From NCBI GenBank assembly GCA_001304505.1, contig LJUQ01000018.1, forward strand, positions 1 to 33,033: DNA of 33,033 nt. The letters run 5' to 3'. Positions 8,614 through 15,056 of the stretch are shown one piece after another. The notes below the pieces were generated by a model, which worked only from the letters and a program-made list of their open reading frames with translations, did no database searches and was not told the origin of the DNA. A program made the position numbers and the translations under genes. The DNA comes from Bacteroides sp. SM23_62_1. GTDB taxonomy: Bacteria > Bacteroidota > Bacteroidia > Bacteroidales > SM23-62. The stretch's first letter is position 1; every line of letters starts with the position of its first letter.

Positions 8614-10233
8614 ATGCCTCATAAACCCAAACTGAGATTCTGGCAAATCTGGAATATGAGTTTCGGATTTTTGGGAATCCAATTCGGATTTGCACTTCAG
8701 AATGCCAATGTCAGCCGGATATTCGAGACCCTGGGCGCCAGTATAGAAAACATTCCCATTTTATGGATTGCCGCACCGGTGACAGGATTAATTGTTCAGC
8801 CAATCATCGGGCATATGAGCGACCATACCTGGAACAGGCTGGGAAGGAGAAGGCCTTACTTTCTTGTCGGGGCATTGCTGGCATCAACAGCTTTGTTCAT
8901 TATGCCGAATTCACCCTTTTTGTGGGTAGCGGCAGGGATGCTCTGGATTATGGATGCTTCGATTAATATTTCCATGGAACCATTTCGCGCCTTTGTCGGA
9001 GATATGTTGCCTCCGGAGCAAAGAACAGCCGGATTTGCCATGCAAAGTTTTTTCATCGGCACAGGAGCGGTTATAGCATCCGGCCTGCCATACATTTTAA
9101 CGAACTGGTTTGGAGTTTCCAATGAGCCGGGTGAAAATCTGATCCCTGATTCTGTTAAGCTGTCTTTTTACATCGGTGGTATTGTTTTTCTGATTGCTGT
9201 TTTGTGGACAGTAGTCAGCACAAACGAATATTCACCAGAAGAATTGATGAAATTTAATGGAAATCCGGTTGAGAAAGGTGACCATACCATGGAAAATGAA
9301 AAAATTCCGGAAGGAAGAAAGATGAGATTTATCAGAAATGGTATGATCTGGATTTTTGCCGGTTTACTGGTCAGTATACTTATCTTCTGGAGAGTCATGG
9401 AGGCTGAATTATACATTCTGTCGCTTGGTTCCACTGCATACGGTATCTTGCAATGTATGGTGGGTATCCTGATAGGTTTGGGAAAAGAAAGGAACGGACT
9501 GGTGGTTGTTATCAATGACCTCTACAATATGCCAAAAACCATGGCACAGCTTGCGGTTGTTCAGTTTTTCTCATGGTTCGCATTATTTGCTATGTGGATC
9601 TATACAACAACTGCTGTTACCAGTCATATTTATGGCACAAACGATACTGCATCACTGGTTTATAATGAGGGCGCCAACTGGGTAGGTATATTATTCGCAG
9701 TATACAATGGTTTTGCTGCATTGATTGCCTTTCTCTTACCGGTAATTGCACGCCTGACAAACCGGAGAGTCACACATATGATATCCCTTATAGCAGGAGG
9801 AATCAGTCTTATATCATTTTATTTTATTCCAACGCCCGAATTGCTTATTATTCCGATGTTCGGCGTGGGTGACGCATACCTGATGTATGCTGAAGCTGTC
9901 TTGAGGGGTGGAACAGGTGGTACGGCAGGAACAGCCCTTCAGTATGTAAATGAATTGAGGGAAAGATCCTATGGAGATACAGGCGGAATTATTACGGGGA
10001 CCGACCTGACACTTGATTTCATCCTTGATGAAAGAGGCAGGGAATTGTACTGGGAGGCACAAAGAAGAACCGACCTGGTCAGGTTCGGAAAATTCAGCGG
10101 AGGCAGTTACCTGTGGCCATGGAAAGGCGGTGTGAAGGATGGTATATCTGTCGACAGCAAGTATGATATTTTCCCCATACCTGCATCCGATGTAGGCGCT
10201 AATCCTAACCTGGTGCAAACCCCGGGGTATTAA
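8614..10233 (+). CDS. Chimeric ORF: truncated MFS sugar transporter fused to SusD C-terminus
   Basis: Residues 1-419 are an MFS transporter of the SLC45/GPH-like group found in Bacteroidota maltose loci: a FWQIWNMSFGFLGIQFGFALQ N-terminus, GHMSDHTWNRLGRRRPY (the loop-2 signature), and multiple membrane helices up to LLIIPMFGVG. There the family normally continues into its last two helices. Instead, from about residue 420 (base 9871) the protein becomes the C-terminal end of a RagB/SusD glycan-binding lipoprotein: DAYLMYAEAVLRG, LDFILDERGRELYWEAQRRTDL, and a terminal IFPIPASDVGANPNLVQTPGY. The first part is inner membrane; the second belongs to a secreted outer-membrane protein, so the product is not expected to work as either. 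The likely origin is a deletion that removed the transporter end, susC and most of susD, or an assembly join. The frame opens at TTG 8572, but ATG 8614 fits the family start. Confidence 0.85.
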   Translation: MPHKPKLRFWQIWNMSFGFLGIQFGFALQNANVSRIFETLGASIENIPILWIAAPVTGLIVQPIIGHMSDHTWNRLGRRRPYFLVGALLASTALFIMPNSPFLWVAAGMLWIMDASINISMEPFRAFVGDMLPPEQRTAGFAMQSFFIGTGAVIASGLPYILTNWFGVSNEPGENLIPDSVKLSFYIGGIVFLIAVLWTVVSTNEYSPEELMKFNGNPVEKGDHTMENEKIPEGRKMRFIRNGMIWIFAGLLVSILIFWRVMEAELYILSLGSTAYGILQCMVGILIGLGKERNGLVVVINDLYNMPKTMAQLAVVQFFSWFALFAMWIYTTTAVTSHIYGTNDTASLVYNEGANWVGILFAVYNGFAALIAFLLPVIARLTNRRVTHMISLIAGGISLISFYFIPTPELLIIPMFGVGDAYLMYAEAVLRGGTGGTAGTALQYVNELRERSYGDTGGIITGTDLTLDFILDERGRELYWEAQRRTDLVRFGKFSGGSYLWPWKGGVKDGISVDSKYDIFPIPASDVGANPNLVQTPGY

Positions 10234-10258
10234 TCATGAATAACAAAACCATACAGAT

Positions 10259-11347
10259 ATGAAAAAGATTAAATTGATATTCATAATCTTAGGACTTATC
10301 GCTCTCTTTGCATGCGAAGAGGAGGAAAAAGGCCCTGTGATCGGAGTTTTTACTACTCCATCAATTTCAAGCCCTTCAGGAGGTCTCAGTTACGTGCTTA
10401 CTGAAGCAACGGAAGATGACGTGATGGCAACATTTACCTGGTCTGCTGCAGATTTTGGTTTTCAGGCAGCCACCACCTATGTCGTTATGATGGATTTTGC
10501 AGACAATAACTTTGCAAAACCATTTAACCTTGGTAATACAACCGATTTAGAACTTTCAGTTCTTGTCGGTGATGTAAATAATAAACTGATGACAGCAGGC
10601 GCTCTGGCCGATGTGGCAGATGATTTTGAGGTCAGAATAAGGGCTACAATCCATAAGGATGTCGACACGCTCTATTCAACAGGGGTTACCCTGACAATTA
10701 CACCTTTCGAAAAAATCATCATCTATCCCAGCCTGTATGTCCCGGGAAGTTACCAGGATAACTGGAATCCTGCATGGATTGAATGGGATGCTGCTAATGA
10801 AAATACAAAAATCTATTCAGTGAAGGATGACGGTAAATATGAAGGATACCTTTATTTCCCAGAGGCAGTGGCAGAGTATAAGCTGCTCAAAGTGCCGGCA
10901 TGGGAAGAGGATAATACCATCGGAGATCCCGATGCCAGTGGACAATCAGGAACTTTGCAAATTGGAAGCTGGGGCGGGAATAATATCAAATATGAAGGTA
11001 CTCCAGGCTACTATCTGGTGAAAGCAGATCTGAATGCCCTTACTTATTCCCACACACTCACCGATTGGGGATTGATCGGTTCAGCTGTACCACCCTATGA
11101 TTGGAGTGTAGATGAGAATATGACCTATGATCCGCTCACCGATCTGTGGACTATTACCATCGACCTGGTAGCCGGCGATATTAAATTCAGGGCAAATGAT
11201 GCCTGGGATTTAAATTATGGTGATGATGGCGGGGATGGCAAACTTGAACCTGGTGGTGCGAATATCGCTGTTGGAGAAGCAGGTAACTATACCATTACAC
11301 TGAACCTGAGTGAAGCAATCTATAGATATACAGTAGTTAAAAATTAA
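10259..11347 (+). CDS. SusE-like outer-membrane glycan-binding lipoprotein
   Basis: 362 residues. A lipoprotein signal peptide ends in LFAC followed by an acidic run (EEEEK), the usual Bacteroidota surface-export signal after the lipid cysteine. Residues about 22-150 form a SusE N-terminal domain (ISSPSGGLSYVLTEA, then FTWSAADFG and a YVVMMD strand). From about 158 onward there are two tandem SusF/SusE-type carbohydrate-binding beta domains: YVPGSYQDNWNPAW near 160 and YDPLTDLWTITIDL near 295. SusE proteins display glycan-binding sites on the cell surface and help the SusC/SusD transporter. Here the gene follows the SusD remnant by 25 bp, so it was susD's operon partner, but susC and a full susD are absent. 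The glycan cannot be told from sequence; the next gene (GH53) suggests beta-1,4-galactan. An intrinsic terminator follows. Confidence 0.85.
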   Translation: MKKIKLIFIILGLIALFACEEEEKGPVIGVFTTPSISSPSGGLSYVLTEATEDDVMATFTWSAADFGFQAATTYVVMMDFADNNFAKPFNLGNTTDLELSVLVGDVNNKLMTAGALADVADDFEVRIRATIHKDVDTLYSTGVTLTITPFEKIIIYPSLYVPGSYQDNWNPAWIEWDAANENTKIYSVKDDGKYEGYLYFPEAVAEYKLLKVPAWEEDNTIGDPDASGQSGTLQIGSWGGNNIKYEGTPGYYLVKADLNALTYSHTLTDWGLIGSAVPPYDWSVDENMTYDPLTDLWTITIDLVAGDIKFRANDAWDLNYGDDGGDGKLEPGGANIAVGEAGNYTITLNLSEAIYRYTVVKN

Positions 11348-11365
11348 GGTTTAGTGGGGATTCTT

Positions 11366-11412
11366 AAGAGGTTATTTCAGGACCGCAAGGCTGGAATAAC
11401 CTCTTTTTTTCT
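11366..11412 (+). terminator. Rho-independent terminator after the SusE-like gene
   Basis: AAGAGGTTATTTCAG pairs with CTGGAATAACCTCTT (about 15 bp with one mismatch) around a short GACCGCAAGG loop. A run of seven T follows. It lies about 20 bp after the SusE stop, so GH53 probably has its own promoter. Confidence 0.85.
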
Positions 11413-11469
11413 ATATTCAATTTGTGATTGATTTGTTCTCATGTTAACCGAACAACTTTAAGATTATAT

Positions 11470-11534
11470 CACCCCACTGTCCGCCAGGCAGACATCTTCC
11501 CCTGCTCGCAGGGAGAAACACAGATGGTGTGGTG
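11470..11534. repeat. Compound palindromic element (three nested stems)
   Basis: The outer arms are CACCCCACTGT and ACAGATGGTGTGGTG (imperfect pairing). Inside lie GTCCGCCAGGCAGAC and CCCTGCTCGCAGGG, two further short palindromes. The whole 65-bp unit could fold into a cloverleaf-like structure. It is not a tRNA: there is no T-loop consensus, acceptor end or anticodon arm. It looks like a dispersed non-coding repeat between the SusE terminator and the GH53 gene. Confidence 0.5.
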
Positions 11535-11551
11535 AAGTAAATACCCGATTG

Positions 11552-12730
11552 ATGAAAAATAAAGCGTGTATAATCCTGTGCCTTGCAGTATTACTGCTTG
11601 TGAACTGTAAAAACGATGAGCCTCCCAATCATCACAATGATATGGATACATCCAAAGTATATTACAATACCGACCAGTTTGTGATGGGAGCTGACCTTTC
11701 CTATGTCAACCAGATACTCGATTTTGGAGGCACGTACCGTGATTCGGGAAAAATAACAAATCCCTATCTCATTTTCAGGAAATATGGAGCCAATGTTGTC
11801 CGTTTCAGACTATTCCATACACCAACCTGGACAAAAGAAGTATATGGCTCAGCCGGTGAACAAATGTATAATGACTTTTACGATGTCAAACTTGGGATGG
11901 AAAAGGTTAAAGAACTCGGAATGGAAGTATGCCTGGATTTTCATTATTCCGATACCTGGGCCGATCCGGGAAAACAGATCATTCCCAAAGCCTGGGAATC
12001 TTTAAGCCTGGATGTGCTGCGCGACAGTATTTATAATTATACGTTCAATGTATTGCATCAATTTGATGAGCAAGGATTAATGCCTGAATATGTTCAGGTT
12101 GGAAACGAAATAAATCCCGGCTTTGTCCTCCCCCAGGGAAAGAGATGGAATGGGAATGTAACTAATTTTGTATTCCTCTTAAATGCTGCTATTTCAGCGG
12201 TCAGGAATGCAGGGAATGGTAGTGATATCACCCCTCAGGTTATTATTCATATTGCCCAGCCTGAAAATGCCACAAACTGGTTTGAGGGACTCGATGAGGC
12301 CGGCCTGGCTGATTATGACATTATTGGCATTTCATATTATTATATGTGGTCGGAAGTCCAGCTGGATAATGTCAGTAATTATATTTCGGCATTAAAACAG
12401 GATTATGGTAAAGAAGTGATGGTGATGGAAACGGGTTATCCATGGACAACTGAAAATTATGATGATTATGATAATATCATCAGAAATGATATGCTTCTTC
12501 CGGATTATCCGGCCACTGTGGATGGACAATTTGAGTACCTGAAGAGACTGACCCAGGAAATCATTGACGGTGGTGGCAAGGGAATTTTTTACTGGGAACC
12601 GGCATGGATCTCATCAAACATGAAAGATCTCTGGGGCAAGGGCTCATCGTGGGAATGTAATACGCTCTTCGATTTCGAAGGGAATGTGATAAAAGGGATG
12701 GAATTTATGATATACAGCTATCAGTTTTAG
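11552..12730 (+). CDS. GH53 arabinogalactan endo-beta-1,4-galactanase, lipoprotein
   Basis: 392 residues. The signal peptide ends in LLLVNC, a lipobox, so the enzyme is probably lipid-anchored. The rest is one GH53 (clan GH-A) TIM barrel: MGADLSYVNQI near the start, VVRFRLFHTPTW, LDFHYSDTWADPGKQ, then the acid/base glutamate in VGNEINPG (Glu186) and the nucleophile glutamate in METGYPW (Glu293). All expected catalytic landmarks are intact. GH53 enzymes cut internal beta-1,4-galactosyl bonds in type I galactans, such as pectin side chains. The order susD-susE-GH53 is that of known Bacteroides galactan loci. The frame opens at a TTG just before, but ATG 11552 begins the signal peptide. A terminator and a palindromic element separate it from susE. 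Confidence 0.93.
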   Translation: MKNKACIILCLAVLLLVNCKNDEPPNHHNDMDTSKVYYNTDQFVMGADLSYVNQILDFGGTYRDSGKITNPYLIFRKYGANVVRFRLFHTPTWTKEVYGSAGEQMYNDFYDVKLGMEKVKELGMEVCLDFHYSDTWADPGKQIIPKAWESLSLDVLRDSIYNYTFNVLHQFDEQGLMPEYVQVGNEINPGFVLPQGKRWNGNVTNFVFLLNAAISAVRNAGNGSDITPQVIIHIAQPENATNWFEGLDEAGLADYDIIGISYYYMWSEVQLDNVSNYISALKQDYGKEVMVMETGYPWTTENYDDYDNIIRNDMLLPDYPATVDGQFEYLKRLTQEIIDGGGKGIFYWEPAWISSNMKDLWGKGSSWECNTLFDFEGNVIKGMEFMIYSYQF

Positions 12731-12833
12731 GATTCTCATGTAGGGATAGACGGAAGTGATGAAGGATTACAGGGAGGCAGTGGTTACAACGTCGCAATAG
12801 TAGCAGTGTCAAAATAATCAAGGAATCAATTAT

Positions 12834-12925
12834 TAAATGGCTATATTGTTAAATGGTTAAATTGTTATTAATATATAACCAGCCAGATCAACAATTTAAT
12901 AATGAAACAATTTAACAATTTAGCC
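12834..12925. repeat. Imperfect inverted repeat built of TTAAATTGTT units
   Basis: The left half contains AATGGCTATATTGTTAAATG and TTAAATTGTT. The right half contains AACAATTTAATAATG and ACAATTTAACAATTTAGCC, the reverse complement of the same units. It fills most of the 276-bp gap between GH53 and GH13. No terminator or gene is seen in the rest of that gap. Confidence 0.5.
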
Positions 12926-13006
12926 GGAAGCACAACTGAAAAACAGTTGAACTAACCATTGATTTTACTACTGAATTAACTGCTCAGAAAACTAAAATTA
13001 AACATC

Positions 13007-14854
13007 ATGAAAACTAAACACATACTACTTTTACTATTTATTCTTCCATTTATATTATCAACGATCCATGCCCAGATCGGGCATGTTGAACCGCCCTTCT
13101 GGTGGGCAGGAATGAAAGATACGATGCTGCAGATAATGGTGCATGGTAAGAATATTTCGGATTCCTATCCAGAATTGAATTATGAGGGAGTATCCATTAC
13201 ATCTGAGTATGTTGTTGAAAATCCAAATTTCCTTTTTCTTAACCTGGACTTATCACCGGATGTTAAACCCGGGAAATTTGAGATTCATTTTAAGCAGGAT
13301 GAGAATATTATTGAATCCGTTCAATATGAGCTCAGACAAAGAAAGGAAGGTTCTGCAGATCGGGAAGGTTTTAATAACGCTGATGTATTATACCTGATCA
13401 TGCCCGACCGTTTTGCGAATGGGGATCCTGAAAATGATTTGGTTGAAGGTATGAAAGAGGGGTATGACAGGATAGCACCCTATGGAAGGCATGGCGGCGA
13501 CATACAGGGCATCGCTGATCATATTGATTATATAGCAGATATGGGCTTTACTGCTATCTGGTTGAATCCTGTCCTGGAGAATGACCAGCCACAGGCTTCC
13601 TACCATGGGTATGCGACGACCGATTTCTATAAAGTAGATTCAAGGTTTGGTACGAATGAAGAATACAGGAAACTGGGTGAACTTGCCAGTGAGAAAGGGA
13701 TCAAGCTGATCATGGATATGATCTTTAACCATTGTGGTTCGGAACACTGGTGGATGAGCGATATGCCATCAGCAGACTGGATCAACCTGTATCCCGATTT
13801 CCAGATAACCAATCACAGACGGACGGTCAACCAGGATCCACATGCCTCGGACATTGATACGAAAATGATGGTTGAAGGCTGGTTTGTACCCACAATGCCT
13901 GACCTCAACCTGACCAATCCTTTCCTGGCCATATACATGATTCAGAACAGTATCTGGTGGATCGAGTACCTGGGGCTTGCCGGGATCCGGATGGACACCT
14001 ATCCATACCCATTCAAATATGCCATGTCGGAATGGAGCCGGATGGTACTGGATGAATATCCCTGTTTGAACATAGCAGGAGAGGAGTGGACCGATAATCC
14101 CGCTATTGTTTCCTACTGGCAGAAGGGTCAGCACAATTATGATGGTTATCCAGGAAACTTGCCGAGCCTGATGGATTTCCCGCTCCAGAGCGTTCTTGCC
14201 AGGGCACTCACGGAAGAAGAAGGCTGGAACAGCGGCCTCCAGAGGCTTTATGATATGCTGGCCAATGATTTTCTTTATCCCGATCCGTACAACCTGGTGG
14301 TGTTTGCGGATAATCACGATATGAGTCGTTTTTATATGCAGGTTGGAATGGATGCCGAACTTTTTAAACTTGGTATTGCCTATATCCTGACAACCCGTGG
14401 GATCCCCCAGATCTTTTATGGAACAGAAATATTAATGACACATACTGAAAGCAATGAACACGGGTATATCAGGAAAGATTTTCCGGGAGGATGGACGGGT
14501 GATAAAATTAATGGATTTACCGGTACAGGCCTTTCAGAAAAGGAAAAGGAAATACAGAACTTTATTAAAACAATCCTGAAATGGCGGAAAAATAATACTG
14601 CTGTCCATTCCGGGAAGATGACACATTTTGTGCCGGAGAATGGAATATATGTTTATTTCAGGCACGATAAGGATCATAAAGTGATGGTTATCCTGAATAA
14701 AAACAAAGAGGATCAAAAGTTGGAAATTCATCGGTTTAATGAAATGCTGAATGGTATTACTAAAGGTAGAGATGTGATCACCGGCAGGGAATATGAACTC
14801 CACGATGAGATTACTGTCCCCGGCATGTCACCGCTGATACTGGAATTAAAGTAG
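13007..14854 (+). CDS. SusA-like GH13 neopullulanase / cyclomaltodextrinase
   Basis: 615 residues. A signal peptide with cleavage near HAQ (about residue 22) is followed by a beta-sandwich (about 23-110) of the cyclomaltodextrinase N-terminal type (VEPPFWWAGM). The GH13 barrel (about 122-510) has VLYLIMPDRFANGDP, MDMIFNHCG, the nucleophile Asp330 in GIRMDTYPY, the acid/base Glu359 in AGEEW, and Asp438 in FADNHD. A C-terminal beta domain ends the protein. All three catalytic acids are present. Such enzymes are periplasmic and cut maltodextrins, cyclodextrins or pullulan into maltose and panose, as SusA does in Bacteroides. There is no T9SS tail or lipobox. The downstream GH13 is 200 bp away, with four hairpins between them. 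Subsite specificity within GH13 is inferred only from overall similarity. Confidence 0.92.
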   Translation: MKTKHILLLLFILPFILSTIHAQIGHVEPPFWWAGMKDTMLQIMVHGKNISDSYPELNYEGVSITSEYVVENPNFLFLNLDLSPDVKPGKFEIHFKQDENIIESVQYELRQRKEGSADREGFNNADVLYLIMPDRFANGDPENDLVEGMKEGYDRIAPYGRHGGDIQGIADHIDYIADMGFTAIWLNPVLENDQPQASYHGYATTDFYKVDSRFGTNEEYRKLGELASEKGIKLIMDMIFNHCGSEHWWMSDMPSADWINLYPDFQITNHRRTVNQDPHASDIDTKMMVEGWFVPTMPDLNLTNPFLAIYMIQNSIWWIEYLGLAGIRMDTYPYPFKYAMSEWSRMVLDEYPCLNIAGEEWTDNPAIVSYWQKGQHNYDGYPGNLPSLMDFPLQSVLARALTEEEGWNSGLQRLYDMLANDFLYPDPYNLVVFADNHDMSRFYMQVGMDAELFKLGIAYILTTRGIPQIFYGTEILMTHTESNEHGYIRKDFPGGWTGDKINGFTGTGLSEKEKEIQNFIKTILKWRKNNTAVHSGKMTHFVPENGIYVYFRHDKDHKVMVILNKNKEDQKLEIHRFNEMLNGITKGRDVITGREYELHDEITVPGMSPLILELK

Positions 14855-14882
14855 CATGGAAGAAGGAAAAAAGGAAAAAGTT

Positions 14883-15023
14883 CTGCAGGTTGTCAACCTG
14901 CAGATGATGATATTCCGGATGTAATATGTAAATCCGGTTGTTAACCGGTGAAAGTTCTGCCGGTTTTCAACCGGCAGCAATACCTCAAAGAATGAGACAG
15001 AAAGGTCCGGTTTCCAACCGGAC
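14883..15023. repeat. Cluster of four REP-like palindromes (AACCGG-type hairpins)
   Basis: Four short perfect hairpins lie within 141 bp: GCAGGTTGTCAACCTGC (about 14885-14901), CCGGTTGTTAACCGG (14934-14948), GCCGGTTTTCAACCGGC (14959-14975) and GTCCGGTTTCCAACCGGAC (15005-15023). All share a GGTT-N3-AACC core. Compensating changes keep the stems paired (AGGTT/AACCT versus CCGGTT/AACCGG), which argues for a structural role. They fill the gap between the two GH13 genes and resemble REP elements mobilised by TnpA-REP (RAYT) enzymes; no such gene is in the window. Confidence 0.8.
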
Positions 15024-15056
15024 ATATTATAATAGTACTGGCCTAATAAGTTACCA

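Noticed and set aside
11470-11534. tRNA-like cloverleaf
   Set aside because: No T-loop GTTCRA, no anticodon stem of proper size and no acceptor stem consensus; treated as a palindromic repeat.
13769-14317. 182-codon minus-strand frame
   Set aside because: It is opposite the intact GH13 gene with all catalytic motifs; a shadow frame.
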